Shown here: one piece after another, positions 1-7,879 of the stretch | How the letters are laid out: each line of letters opens with the position of its first letter | Position numbering within the stretch: position 1 is the stretch's first letter | Assembly: GCA_937881155.1 (NCBI GenBank) | Contig: CALGFI010000225.1 | Coordinates: 1-17,934 of the forward strand | Length of the DNA: 17,934 bases | Reading direction: 5' to 3' | Origin: an uncultured bacterium | Lineage (GTDB): Bacteria; Actinomycetota; UBA4738; HRBIN12 | The notes under the pieces: generated by a model | Told to the model about the DNA's origin: nothing | The model's database searches: none | What the model saw: the letters and a program-made list of their open reading frames with translations, nothing else | Translations under genes and position numbers: made by a program

Positions 1-805
1 GCCGTTCCTCCCGGTAGCGGGCCACGATGAAGAGCGAGTAGTCGACCCCGACGGCGAGCCCGATCATCGTGATCATGTTCTGCACGAAGAACGAGAAGTC
101 GACGACGAGGCCCGCTAGGGCCGTGGCTCCCATCGCGATCGCGATCGAGAAGGCCGCGAGGACGAGTGGGATGAGGCCCGCGACCACGGCGCCGAGGACG
201 ACCAGCAGCACGATCAACGCCACGATCGAACCGATGCCCTCGCCCTTCACGATGTCCTCCTCGATGATCTCGGTGAACTGATTGAAGAGCGTCGCGGGAC
301 CGGCGACGTGGGTCTCGAACCCCTCCGGTCGTTCGACCGAGGTCACGGCTTCGTCGAGCAGTTCGGCGTCATCACTCAGCTCGTCCTCATCGGTCTCGGT
401 CATGAGCACCGGAAGCAGCACGGCGCGACCGCTCTCGGAAACGGGACCGTCCTCGGTCAGGAAGCTGCCCACGCTCTTCACCACGTCGGGACCGAGCGCC
501 TCCACTTCTTCCTGAAGGGCGCCGATGTACTCCGTGTAGACGGGATCCTCGAAGGTCGCCGTTTCCGAGATCACGAGGACCAGCTCGGAGTCGGGCTCCT
601 CACCCCGGAGACGGTCTTCGACGAGCCGGGCGGCCTCCTTCGCTTCGGGCTCGTTCGTGAAATCGATCGCGTTCGTCAGTGCGTCGCCGAACAGCCCGCT
701 CGCGACGAGACCGATCGCCCCTCCCAGCAGCACGACCCAGGCAGAGACGGTACGCCACGGGTGACGACTGCTGGCTCGCGCGAACGCTTCCGGGTTGATC
801 CTCAT
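1..805 (-). CDS. MMPL/RND-family membrane transporter (N-terminal 268 residues; rest beyond the window)
   Basis: I translated this gene directly from the minus strand; it runs off the left edge, so the C-terminal two thirds or more is missing. The ATG at 805-803 follows a GGGAG ribosome site at six bases. Residues 22-39 form a first membrane helix, residues about 42-185 an acidic extracytoplasmic (porter-like) domain, and residues 191-235 two close hydrophobic helices. The segment at 249-267, GLAVGVDYSLFIVARYREE, matches the conserved MMPL motif with the helix-4 Asp-Tyr pair used in proton coupling. MMPL proteins are proton-driven exporters of lipids or drugs in the inner membrane. It follows the small Lrp-like gene by 69 bases, and a TetR gene diverges upstream, the usual layout for a TetR-controlled exporter. 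The family is secure; the substrate is unknown. Confidence 0.9.
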   Translation of the reverse strand, partial: MRINPEAFARASSRHPWRTVSAWVVLLGGAIGLVASGLFGDALTNAIDFTNEPEAKEAARLVEDRLRGEEPDSELVLVISETATFEDPVYTEYIGALQEEVEALGPDVVKSVGSFLTEDGPVSESGRAVLLPVLMTETDEDELSDDAELLDEAVTSVERPEGFETHVAGPATLFNQFTEIIEEDIVKGEGIGSIVALIVLLVVLGAVVAGLIPLVLAAFSIAIAMGATALAGLVVDFSFFVQNMITMIGLAVGVDYSLFIVARYREER

Positions 806-874
806 CTCGGGCTCCCTTCGTGTGTATGCCCTTGCACTCGCCGGAGGCTGTGGTCTCGCCCGGGCGTCACGCGA

Positions 875-1129
875 TCACGCCGCCACGGACGCACGCTCCC
901 GGTCTCGCGCCGCTACGAGCGGCGCCGCGATCGCCCGCAGCACGCCCGGCAACGCTCGGATCTCCTCGACGATCCGGTCGAGCTCGAAGCTCTCCTTTGC
1001 CGTGAGGACCAGCGCGTCGTACGGACCGCTGACGTCGAGCGCCTCCGCGACCCCCTCGACGGCTCCCAGCCTGCTCGAGATCGGGAGGATCGTGGGCTCG
1101 GCCTGAACCAGCACGTATGCCTCGGTCAC
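875..1129 (-). CDS. Stand-alone Lrp/AsnC ligand-binding (RAM) domain protein, 84 aa
   Basis: The product begins VTEAYVLVQAEP and has the beta-alpha-beta-beta-alpha-beta pattern of the Lrp/AsnC C-terminal effector domain. Typical elements are the AYVLVQ first strand, the segment VEGVAEALDVSGPYDALVL and the late RALPGV. No helix-turn-helix is present, so it is the short one-domain type. I chose the GTG at 1129-1127 because AAGGAG (1140-1135) lies five bases before it. An ATG at 1201 and a GTG at 1135 are in frame but give no better ribosome site. It lies 69 bases upstream of the MMPL gene on the same strand and may be co-transcribed. Such proteins can bind amino acids or partner with full Lrp regulators; the role here is unknown. 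Confidence 0.8.
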   Translation of the reverse strand: MTEAYVLVQAEPTILPISSRLGAVEGVAEALDVSGPYDALVLTAKESFELDRIVEEIRALPGVLRAIAAPLVAARDRERASVAA

Positions 1130-1227
1130 GTCCACTCCTTTCGTCGGTGGCGTCACGCTACCGCGTTCTGGGGAAATGTGACAACCGCTGCCATTTCGCA
1201 TCGTCTGTCAACTGCTATCCTGTGCCC
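1130..1227. promoter_or_regulatory. Divergent control region between the Lrp-like/MMPL genes and tetR
   Basis: This 98-base spacer holds divergent signals. Rightward, TATCCT (1216-1221) is a plausible -10 only seven bases before the tetR ATG at 1228. With no ribosome site upstream, this suggests a leaderless mRNA; no good -35 is visible. Leftward, TTGTCA (1184-1179) and TAGCGT (1160-1155), 18 bases apart, could serve the Lrp-like gene. Two dyads are possible TetR operators: TGACA (1179-1183) with TGTCA (1206-1210), and GGTGGCG/CGCTACC (1146-1152, 1156-1162; one mismatch). All are read by eye, and none is a strong consensus. Confidence 0.4.
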
Positions 1228-1842
1228 ATGAACCCCGATGCGGGCCTGCGCGAGCGGAAGAAGGCGAAGACCAGGGCGGAGCTGACCGAGGCGGCGCTCC
1301 GGCAGTTCACGGAGCGCGGCTTCGACGAGACGACCGTCGAGGACATCGTCGGCGCATGCGACGTCTCCCCTCGCACGTTCTTCCGGTACTTCGACTCGAA
1401 GGAAGACGTGGTGATCGGGTTCTTCGACGACCTCGGCGCCGAGCTCGTGGAGCTGCTCGCCGGGCGTCCGCCCGACGAGGCGCCGTTCGCGGCTGCCCGC
1501 GCGGCGTTCGAGTCCTTCGCCGACATCTACCAGGAACGCCGGAACCGCGTGTGCGCGGTGAGTCAGCTCGCGTACGAGACGCCGCCCATCCGAGCCCGTC
1601 TCCTCGACAAGCACGCGCGCTGGGAGAACGGGCTGGCGCGCGAGCTTGCTCGCCGCATGCAGACCGATCCGGAGACCGACCCCCGGCCCCGTCTGATCGC
1701 CGCCGTCTCGCTCGCGGCGTTCTCGACGGCGGTGAGGGGCTGGGTCGCCGACGGCGGCCGCGGGGAGCTCTCGCCGCTCGTCTCGGCGAACCTCCGCGCG
1801 GTCGAGAACGGGCTCGATCGCACCAGCGTTCCGTCCGCCTGA
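1228..1842 (+). CDS. TetR/AcrR-family transcriptional regulator, 204 aa
   Basis: The N-terminus carries a typical TetR DNA-binding domain at residues about 9-62. It includes the recognition part TVEDIVGACDVSPRTFFRYF followed by DSKEDVV, the standard F-x-x-F/Y-F-x-S/N-K-E signature. Residues 70-200 form the helical ligand-binding and dimer domain, as in the family, with no recognisable specificity. The length is normal. I used the ATG at 1228, not the upstream in-frame starts, because MNPDAGLRERKKAKTR is the usual TetR N-terminus; no ribosome site precedes it, in keeping with a leaderless message. It diverges from the Lrp-like gene and the MMPL transporter and is the best candidate for their repressor (inference from position). 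Confidence 0.93.
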   Translation: MNPDAGLRERKKAKTRAELTEAALRQFTERGFDETTVEDIVGACDVSPRTFFRYFDSKEDVVIGFFDDLGAELVELLAGRPPDEAPFAAARAAFESFADIYQERRNRVCAVSQLAYETPPIRARLLDKHARWENGLARELARRMQTDPETDPRPRLIAAVSLAAFSTAVRGWVADGGRGELSPLVSANLRAVENGLDRTSVPSA

Positions 1843-2026
1843 CTTGTCAGTCGGCGTAGGTCCTCTCGAGTAGCCCCAAGCGAGGGGTTATCGACACACG
1901 AGACCGTAGGTCACCTCGACCAGGATGAGCGCGCGCGATGGCTTTCGTCCCTTTCGTCCGGTTCGGGCCGGGGGCACGACCTGAATGCCCAGGTCAAAGA
2001 CCCTTTTCGGGGTCCGATGAAGGACG
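1843..2026. other. Intergenic spacer with short repeat and hairpin
   Basis: No credible gene lies between tetR and the next small gene. Visible structures are an exact tandem 9-bp repeat CTTTCGTCC (1942-1950 and 1951-1959) and a short hairpin GACCC/GGGTC (1999-2003 and 2010-2014, loop TTTTCG) just before the ribosome site of the next gene. A CCCC/GGGG dyad near 1873-1886 could be part of a tetR terminator, but no T-run follows it closely. These are weak signals. Confidence 0.35.
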
Positions 2027-2410
2027 TTGCGGTTGCCCGTGGCCCCGCATTGGTCCCGCGCGGGACACGGACTCGTCCGCGATCGCAAGCCATGTAACAA
2101 GCCCTTCGTTGATTGGATCAATGGCGCCGATCCCTCCCCCACGTCGCACATCCTCACCTTGGCCGAGGTCAACCAAGAGCACACCGTGTACCTGGTAGAG
2201 GTTGAAGATGAAGACGAGCTTCGCAGGTGGCTTGCCCGTCATCACGAGGAGCTCTTCGAAAAAGAGCTGAAAGGGTGGTACACGGACCCGGCGCTGTGGC
2301 CGCACGACCGGTCGCTCAAGATGTTGGAAGAGTGGTGTTCCTTCGAGCTCCACACCGTCGTGGTGGACACCGGTGAGTCTCCGCTCGAAGACGATGAGTT
2401 CGAAGATTGA
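2027..2410 (+). CDS. Uncharacterised small acidic protein (about 125 aa)
   Basis: I do not recognise a named domain. The product is soluble and acidic: YLVEVEDEDELRRWLARH, then a Glu-rich helix, the aromatic motif WYTDPALWP, and an acidic tail ESPLEDDEFED. Regular strand/helix alternation and third-position bias in codons argue for a real gene. The start is unclear. TTG at 2027 opens the frame, but AAGGA (2020-2024) is spaced better for the TTG at 2033. An ATG at 2092 is out of frame and followed at once by TAA; removing one base there would give ATG AAC AAG CCC, so a frameshift at the true start is possible. Codons such as GTT, GAT, GAA and GTA make it visibly AT-richer than its neighbours, which hints at a different origin. 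No link to the sugar genes is evident. Confidence 0.65.
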   Translation: MRLPVAPHWSRAGHGLVRDRKPCNKPFVDWINGADPSPTSHILTLAEVNQEHTVYLVEVEDEDELRRWLARHHEELFEKELKGWYTDPALWPHDRSLKMLEEWCSFELHTVVVDTGESPLEDDEFED

Positions 2411-2496
2411 GCCCATGCTGGCAACACGCAACCCTGTGGATCAGAGTTTTCGATCCCAACAGGCCGGCAGCGCGAGTGAGGCCGCCCGGGCCGACT

Positions 2497-2502
2497 TACG
2501 AT
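2497..2502 (+). promoter_or_regulatory. Possible -10 element for the plus-strand oxidoreductase
   Basis: TACGAT fits the actinobacterial TAnnnT -10 pattern and lies 30 bases before the ATG at 2532, leaving a short leader that contains the GGGAGGA ribosome site (2521-2526 region). No convincing -35 box is visible, so this is tentative. Confidence 0.3.
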
Positions 2503-2531
2503 GGCGCGTCGTCGGCCGCAGGGAGGATCCG

Positions 2532-3731
2532 ATGCCAGCACACGCAGTCACGATGTTGGGGACTGGGCTCATCGGCGACTTCTACACGAAGACGCTTCGG
2601 AGCGGCCGTGGCCGGGACGAGGTCCGGGTCGTCTACTCGCGCACCGAGGAGCGCGGCGCGGCGTTCTCGGAGCGCTGGGGCATCCCCGAACACACGACCG
2701 ACCTGAGACGAGCGGTCGAGCACCCGGACACCGACGTCGTCGTCGTCGGGCTGCCGAACCACCTCCACGAGGAGGCAGTGTCCCTCGTCGCCGAGGCGGG
2801 CAAGGCGGTGTTCTGCACGAAGCCGCTGGCCCGGACCGGCGAGGAGGCCGGCCGGATCCTCCAGGCGGTGGAGCGCGCGGGGGTGTTCGCCGGCTACCTC
2901 GAGGACCTGTGCTACACGCCGAAGACGTTGACCTCGCTCGCGGCCGTGCGCGCCGGTGCGATCGGCGACGTGACGTGGGTTCGATCCCGCGAGACGCACC
3001 CGGGACCGCACTCCGCGTGGTTCTGGGACGGCCGGCTGACCGGCGGCGGCGCCATCGTCGATCTTGGCTGCCACTGCGTCGAGATCATCCGGAACTTCGT
3101 GGGGAAGGGGAACCGGCCCGTCGAGGTCATGTGCTGGACCGACACGTTCGTCCACCCCATCGAGGACGAGGACAACGCGATCGCCCTGATCCGCTTCGAA
3201 TCCGGTGCGATCGGGCAGTTCGAGGTGAGCTGGACGTTCCGGGGCGGGATGGACCTGCGCGACGAGGTGGCGGGGACCTACGGCACGATCTGGCTGAACC
3301 ACTTCCTGCGCACCGGCCTCGAGATGTTCACGGCCGGAGGGAGCGGCGGCTACGTCGCCGAGAAGGCCGAGTCCGAGAAGGGGTGGCTGTTCCCCGTGGG
3401 CGACGAGATCGGCGAGCTCGGGTACACGGACATGTTCGCCGACATGTTCGACGCGCTGGACTCGGGGCGCGAGCCGCAGGAGACGTTCTACGACGGGTAC
3501 GTCGTCAACGCGATCATGGACGCCTGTTACCGCTCGGCCGAGTCGAAGGGATGGGAGCCGGTCCAGATCGAGTGGCGGGGCGGGTCCACGCCGCGGATCG
3601 CCCTGGAGGCCGAGACGTTCGACGGGCACGTCGTGATCAAGTCGGAGATCCTGCCGGACGGCCGCAGGAGGCTGATCCTGAAGCACAAGGACTCCGGCGA
3701 CTTCGTCGACCGTATCGTAGCCGGCGCCTGA
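2532..3731 (+). CDS. Gfo/Idh/MocA-family NAD(P)-dependent oxidoreductase, 399 aa
   Basis: Residues 5-125 are a Rossmann fold with the dinucleotide motif GTGLIG (10-15). The catalytic lysine motif reads TKP (96-98) where most members have EKP. Residues 130-370 form the alpha/beta substrate domain with GGGAIVDLGCHCVE (171-184), equal to the family pattern DxGxHxxD with Asp177, Gly179 and His181 kept and Glu184 in place of Asp. A C-terminal tail (about 365-399) extends past the usual end. The ATG at 2532 was chosen because GGGAGGA lies just upstream; the frame is open further 5' without a ribosome site. Relatives oxidise a hydroxyl of a sugar, sugar acid or inositol. It stands alone on the plus strand and meets the hydrolase gene of the operon tail to tail across 12 bases, so it probably belongs to the same pathway but is transcribed separately. 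Confidence 0.92.
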   Translation: MPAHAVTMLGTGLIGDFYTKTLRSGRGRDEVRVVYSRTEERGAAFSERWGIPEHTTDLRRAVEHPDTDVVVVGLPNHLHEEAVSLVAEAGKAVFCTKPLARTGEEAGRILQAVERAGVFAGYLEDLCYTPKTLTSLAAVRAGAIGDVTWVRSRETHPGPHSAWFWDGRLTGGGAIVDLGCHCVEIIRNFVGKGNRPVEVMCWTDTFVHPIEDEDNAIALIRFESGAIGQFEVSWTFRGGMDLRDEVAGTYGTIWLNHFLRTGLEMFTAGGSGGYVAEKAESEKGWLFPVGDEIGELGYTDMFADMFDALDSGREPQETFYDGYVVNAIMDACYRSAESKGWEPVQIEWRGGSTPRIALEAETFDGHVVIKSEILPDGRRRLILKHKDSGDFVDRIVAGA

Positions 3732-3743
3732 CGCGTCGCCGGG

Positions 3744-4718
3744 TCAGCGGCGGAATGTCAGCACGCGGGACGGGTTCTCGACGAAGAGGCGACGCCGGGC
3801 GGCCTCGTCCACGCCGAGCGACGCCAGCACGCCGACGAACCCGGCCGCTAGCCACGCGAGGCCGGGCGCCCCGCCCAGGGTGCGCCACAACGTCCGGCGG
3901 GCGCCGTCCGTGCCGAGCACGATCCGGTCGCCGAACCCGGCCGCGACCATCTCGGCGACCAGCCACGCCGTCCCCTTCGGCTCGCCGGCCGGCTGTCGGA
4001 GGGCCTGGTCGTATTCGAGCGTCGCGCCCGTCGAGAGCAGCTCGCGATGGTACGCGGGGTCGGGGCGTTTGTCGGTGTGCGACAGGGCCACGCGGTCGAG
4101 AGGGACGCCGAGGTCGCGGAACAGCTCCAGCTGCTCGACGGCGCCGAGCCCGTCCTCGCAGTGTGTGAGGATCGGCACGCCCGTCGTCCGGTGCACCGCG
4201 GCGGCGGCCTCGAACACCCGCCGCTCGGCGTCCGAGAGCCGCTCCCCGATCGTCGCCACCTTCACGATGCCGGCCCGGTGTTCGGTCCGGCGGACGACCG
4301 GACCGCCGTAGTCGTACCGGTCGATGCCGTCCTCGATGTCTGCGCGAAAGAGCTCGGCCAGCACGTCCGCCGGCTCCTCCACGACCCACGCCCGGCCCGG
4401 GTAATACCGGGCGGTGTGGAGGCCCGTCGCCGCGAGGACGTGCACGCCCGTGCCCCGACTGATCTGGGCCAGGCGGACGACGTCCCGGCCGGCAGCGCAC
4501 GGCATCGCGTCGACCATCGCGCTCACGCCGACGGCCGCACACTCCCCGACCTCGGCCACCGCCGCCTCGACCGACGACAGGTGGATGTGCGCGAACCGGT
4601 CCTCGATCAACGGCGAGTCGACGATCAGGTGTTCGTGCGCGTACGTGACGCCGAGCGCGTCCGGCTCGACGTCGCCGAGCACCGTCCGGACGAACCCGCG
4701 TCCTGCGGGCGCGGTCAC
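3744..4718 (-). CDS. Phosphotriesterase-family metal hydrolase, lactonase-like, 324 aa
   Basis: The amidohydrolase-fold PTE family is identified by a full set of binuclear metal ligands: His28 and His30 (AHEHL), the carbamylated-lysine position Lys153 (GIVKVAT), His186 (THCEDG), His214 (ALSHTDK) and Asp271 (LGTDGARR). TGLHTARYY (98-106) and the closing NPSRVLTF are further family signatures. The GTG start at 4718 overlaps the stop of the preceding gene as GTGA; an upstream frame to 4904 is open but only shadows that gene. Known relatives hydrolyse lactones, sugar-phosphate lactones or organophosphates. As the last gene of a sugar operon with a dehydrogenase that could make a lactone, a sugar-lactone hydrolase is the most reasonable guess; the exact substrate is unknown. 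Confidence 0.9.
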   Translation of the reverse strand: MTAPAGRGFVRTVLGDVEPDALGVTYAHEHLIVDSPLIEDRFAHIHLSSVEAAVAEVGECAAVGVSAMVDAMPCAAGRDVVRLAQISRGTGVHVLAATGLHTARYYPGRAWVVEEPADVLAELFRADIEDGIDRYDYGGPVVRRTEHRAGIVKVATIGERLSDAERRVFEAAAAVHRTTGVPILTHCEDGLGAVEQLELFRDLGVPLDRVALSHTDKRPDPAYHRELLSTGATLEYDQALRQPAGEPKGTAWLVAEMVAAGFGDRIVLGTDGARRTLWRTLGGAPGLAWLAAGFVGVLASLGVDEAARRRLFVENPSRVLTFRR

Positions 4719-5629
4719 TTCACGTACGGCCGCAGCACGTCGCGCGCCAGCAGGAAGCCGCGCTTGATCAGCTCGTCGGTGGCTTCGAAGTCCCGGTCCT
4801 CGTGCTCGATCGAGATCCCGCCGTCGTACTCCACCCTGTACAGGGCGGAGAACACCCGTCCCCAGTCCACGTCGCCGAGGCCGGGCAGGCGCGGGATCTG
4901 CCACCCGATCCCGACCGAGAGCGTGCCGTGCTCATATAGGCCTCGGCGGTCGATCATCACGTCCTTGGCCTGGAAGAAATAGAACCGCTCGCCGAACTCG
5001 TAGATCGCCTGCTCGATGTCGATCATCAGCCACACGAGGTGTGACGGGTCGAAGCACAGGCCGATCGCGTCCCCGAACTCCTCGAAGATCGAGCGCCAGA
5101 TCGACGGCGAATACGCGAGGTTGTGTCCCGAGGGCCACTCGTCCTTCGAGAAAAGCATCGGGCAGTTCTCGAGCGCGATCTTCACCCCCGAGTCGCGGGC
5201 GTGGCTCATGATCTCCGGCCAGATCCTCTTCGCGTCCTCCCAGTTGTCGGCCTGGGTCTTCGACGCGTCGGCTCCCATGAACGTGGTCACGACCGGCACA
5301 CTCATTAGCGAGGCCGCGGTGACCACCTTCTTCAGGTGGTCGATCACCTGTCGCCGGTGCTCGGGGTCGGGGTGGAGCGGGTTCGGGTAGTACCCGAGCG
5401 CCGGGATCTCGATGCCCCGGCTCGCCATGTCGTCGACGATCTCCGTCGCCCGGGCGTCGGTCAGGCGGTCGACGTCGATGTGCGACGTCCCCGCGTAGCG
5501 GCGCGTGTCGCCGCCCGCCCGCGGCCAGCAACACACCTCGAGGAAGTCGAACCCGACCCCGGCCGCCCAGTCGGCCACGTCCTCGAGCGGCGTCTCGGGG
5601 AACGGTGCGGTGATGAATCCGAGCTTCAC
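4715..5629 (-). CDS. Xylose-isomerase-like TIM-barrel sugar isomerase/epimerase, 304 aa
   Basis: The protein fits the AP-endonuclease-2/xylose-isomerase-like TIM barrel family: an opening strand KLGFITAPFP, then metal-site residues Glu154 (ALEN), Asp194 and His197 (FDPSH), and Glu275 (ISIEHED). In the FHAKD-type motif the usual His is Gln220 (FFQAKD), which is unusual and may be a subfamily feature. Start GTG at 5629 follows AAGGAGG by seven bases; the open frame continues upstream to 6016 but only overlaps the next gene. Members of this family act as isomerases, epimerases, dehydratases or 3-keto-glycoside lyases, very often beside Gfo/Idh/MocA dehydrogenases as here. It overlaps the hydrolase gene downstream by four bases, so the two are translationally coupled. 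Confidence 0.9.
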   Translation of the reverse strand: MKLGFITAPFPETPLEDVADWAAGVGFDFLEVCCWPRAGGDTRRYAGTSHIDVDRLTDARATEIVDDMASRGIEIPALGYYPNPLHPDPEHRRQVIDHLKKVVTAASLMSVPVVTTFMGADASKTQADNWEDAKRIWPEIMSHARDSGVKIALENCPMLFSKDEWPSGHNLAYSPSIWRSIFEEFGDAIGLCFDPSHLVWLMIDIEQAIYEFGERFYFFQAKDVMIDRRGLYEHGTLSVGIGWQIPRLPGLGDVDWGRVFSALYRVEYDGGISIEHEDRDFEATDELIKRGFLLARDVLRPYVK

Positions 5630-5670
5630 GTCCTCGCCTCCTTTTCTCCCCTCGGGAACGACCGCAGCCG

Positions 5671-6861
5671 CTACCGGCTCGCTGCTCGAGCCCCCGCCCC
5701 CCCAGTCGATCGCTCCACCTCCACCCAGCGCCGCGCGTCGGAGCTGAGCCGGACGGCATCGAGCACGCACACCGCGTCGTGCCCGTCGGCGAACGTCGGG
5801 TACGTGGGCTCCGGCGAGGGGCCGCCGGCCTCCACGTCCGCGTAGACGTTCGCGAACAACGCCCGGAACGTGTCCGGGTAGCCCTCGACGTGTCCACCGG
5901 GATATCCGATTACCCCGCGGACGTCCGGATCGACGAGCGACGGGTCGCGCTGCAGGATCTCGTTCGATCGCCCCCGGTGACCGACCCACAACTGTTCGGG
6001 GTCCTCCGAGAACCACGCGACCGAGGAGTCCGACCCGTCGACCTCGAGCGTCAGCGAGTTCTTCCGGCCCGGCGAGACCTGCGACACCGTCAAGACGCCG
6101 CGTGCACCGTCCTCGAAACGCAGCAAGATCCCCGCGGCGTCGTCCGAGGCCATCCGCTCCTCGATCAGGTCCTCGTCGCCCGTGGTCGTCGCGAACGTCT
6201 CCACCGGTCCGGCCGGGTGACGGCGGACCGGCACGAGCGTATGGAGATCCGCCATCACCTCGACCACGCGGCGCCCCGTGACGAACCGGGCCAGATCCAG
6301 CCAGTGCGAGCCGATGTCGGCCACGGCCCGCAACGATCCGGCCTTGTCCGGTTCGAGCCGCCAGTTCCAGTCGGTGGCCAGCAGCAGCCAGTCCTGCAGG
6401 TACGAGCCCGTGATCAGGCGCGGCTCACCGATGGCGCCCGCCTCGACCATCGCCCGCATCTGATGGCACAAGGGATAGAAGCGGATGTTGTAGCAGACGG
6501 CGTGCACGAGCCCGGACGCCTCGGCCCGCCGCACCAGGTCCGACGTCTCCTCGGTCGTGAGGGCCAGCGGCTTCTCGCACACGACGTGTTTGCCGGCGGC
6601 CAGGACCGCGCGAGCCTGGTCCACGTGCGCGTGGTTCGGGCTCGCGACGTGCACCACGTGCACGGCCGGGTCGGCGAGGAGCTCGTCGAGGCTCGCGTAC
6701 ACGCGAGGCAGGTTCGTCGCCCGCGCCTTGGCCTCGGCCCGCTCCGGTGTCGAGCCGACGACGCCGACGACGTTCACGCCCAGGCGCCGGAGCGCCTCGA
6801 CGTGCGCCACCCCGATGAACCCGACGCCAAGGACGCCGGCGTTGATGTCGCTGAGGCTCAC
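5671..6861 (-). CDS. Gfo/Idh/MocA-family oxidoreductase (second copy), 396 aa
   Basis: Rossmann motif GVLGVGFIG (9-17), canonical EKP (96-98) with the catalytic lysine, and ADIGSHWLD (181-189) with Asp182, His186 and Asp189 define a complete family member. The central stretch YLQDWLLLATDWNWRL is typical of sugar dehydrogenases of this family. GTG at 6861 is used because GAGGAGGG stands four bases upstream and the permease gene ends only ten bases before. The C-terminal 15 residues are low complexity (TGGAGARAA). It differs clearly in sequence from the plus-strand copy at 2532, so the two probably act at different steps. It follows the transporter genes in the operon and precedes the TIM-barrel gene by 41 bases. 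Confidence 0.93.
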   Translation of the reverse strand: MSLSDINAGVLGVGFIGVAHVEALRRLGVNVVGVVGSTPERAEAKARATNLPRVYASLDELLADPAVHVVHVASPNHAHVDQARAVLAAGKHVVCEKPLALTTEETSDLVRRAEASGLVHAVCYNIRFYPLCHQMRAMVEAGAIGEPRLITGSYLQDWLLLATDWNWRLEPDKAGSLRAVADIGSHWLDLARFVTGRRVVEVMADLHTLVPVRRHPAGPVETFATTTGDEDLIEERMASDDAAGILLRFEDGARGVLTVSQVSPGRKNSLTLEVDGSDSSVAWFSEDPEQLWVGHRGRSNEILQRDPSLVDPDVRGVIGYPGGHVEGYPDTFRALFANVYADVEAGGPSPEPTYPTFADGHDAVCVLDAVRLSSDARRWVEVERSTGGAGARAASR

Positions 6862-6871
6862 GCGTCCCTCC

Positions 6872-7879
6872 TCATTCGGCCCTCGTCACCGCGGCGTACA
6901 GCCACGCCAGTGCCAGCACGATCAGCCCGTACACGACCTGCTTCACGGCCTGGCCCGCGTCGAGGAACGTCAACATCGAGTTCAGCACGCTGAGGATCAG
7001 CGCGCCGAAGATCGTCCCCGAGTACGTGCCCACGCCCCCGAAGATCGACGTGCCGCCGATCACGGCCGCTGCCACCGACGGCAGCAGGAAGTTCTGCGCC
7101 AGGCGGAGATCGACGGCGCCCGATTGCCCGGCCAGCAGGATCCCGCCCAGCGCCGCGAAGAACCCGCTGATCGTGTACGCGGCCAAGAGCACCTGCCAGA
7201 TGCGGACCCCGGCCAGCCGGACGGCCTCGGGGTTGTCGCCCACGCCGTACAACATGCGGCCCAGGCCGGTGCGTCGCAGGCCGCCGATCATGACGATCGC
7301 GACCGCCCCCCAGATCAACACGTTCCACGGGATCCGGTGGTCGAAGAACGAGCCGGCGCCGATCGTGCGGATGAACGGCGCCACCGACGTCGAACCCTGC
7401 AGGAACGTCTGGGCCCACTGCGTGAACAGCCCGAGGATGATCCCCGACAAGGCGAGGGTCATGATCAGCGGATTGACCCGGAACACGCCGACGCCGACGC
7501 CGTTGGTCGCCCCGGCGACGCACCCGACCACGAGTCCGAGCACGATCGCGATCCCTGCGCCGTTCGGGGACTGGTTCCCGGCGACGTAGGCGGCGGCCGT
7601 TCCGATCATCGCCACCGACAGGTCGATGCCGCGGGTCAACATCAGCAGGGTCTGGCCGGCCGCCATGATCCCGAGCGGCGCGGCCAGCAGCAGCGTGTTC
7701 CGGAGCCCGCGAAGGCTCAGGTACCCGGGCTCGATCGCGCCGGTTGCCAACACCAGCGCGACGAGCACAGCCCCGAGCACCATCAGCGGGCGTTCGGACA
7801 TGACCCGCATCCACGCGCGGCGTGCGGGCGGCTCGCCCCCGATCAGAGTGTCGCGCGCGGGCCCGACGTCGAGGCTCAC
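6872..7879 (-). CDS. CUT2-type sugar ABC transporter permease (distal), 335 aa
   Basis: An RbsC-like inner-membrane permease with about eight to ten hydrophobic helices. Diagnostic segments are LTRGIDLSVAMIGTAAA in the first half and VIGGTSIFGGVGTYSG near the C-terminus, the cytoplasmic loop that docks to the ATPase. The GTG at 7879 overlaps the stop of the other permease (GTGA). An ATG about 20 residues later (MRVMSERPLM) is an alternative start. The N-terminal tail VSLDVGPARDTL is soluble. It pairs with the adjacent permease as a heterodimer for branched or simple sugar uptake (inference from gene pairing). Confidence 0.92.
   Translation of the reverse strand: MSLDVGPARDTLIGGEPPARRAWMRVMSERPLMVLGAVLVALVLATGAIEPGYLSLRGLRNTLLLAAPLGIMAAGQTLLMLTRGIDLSVAMIGTAAAYVAGNQSPNGAGIAIVLGLVVGCVAGATNGVGVGVFRVNPLIMTLALSGIILGLFTQWAQTFLQGSTSVAPFIRTIGAGSFFDHRIPWNVLIWGAVAIVMIGGLRRTGLGRMLYGVGDNPEAVRLAGVRIWQVLLAAYTISGFFAALGGILLAGQSGAVDLRLAQNFLLPSVAAAVIGGTSIFGGVGTYSGTIFGALILSVLNSMLTFLDAGQAVKQVVYGLIVLALAWLYAAVTRAE

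Noticed and set aside
2431..2455. GGATC/GATCC dyad after the small hypothetical gene as a terminator
   Set aside because: Five-base stem with a nine-base loop and no T-run; too weak to call.
2501..4168. Long plus-strand open frame (555 codons) over the first oxidoreductase and the hydrolase
   Set aside because: Arg/Pro/Gly-rich shadow of real genes in very high-GC DNA, with no recognisable domain.
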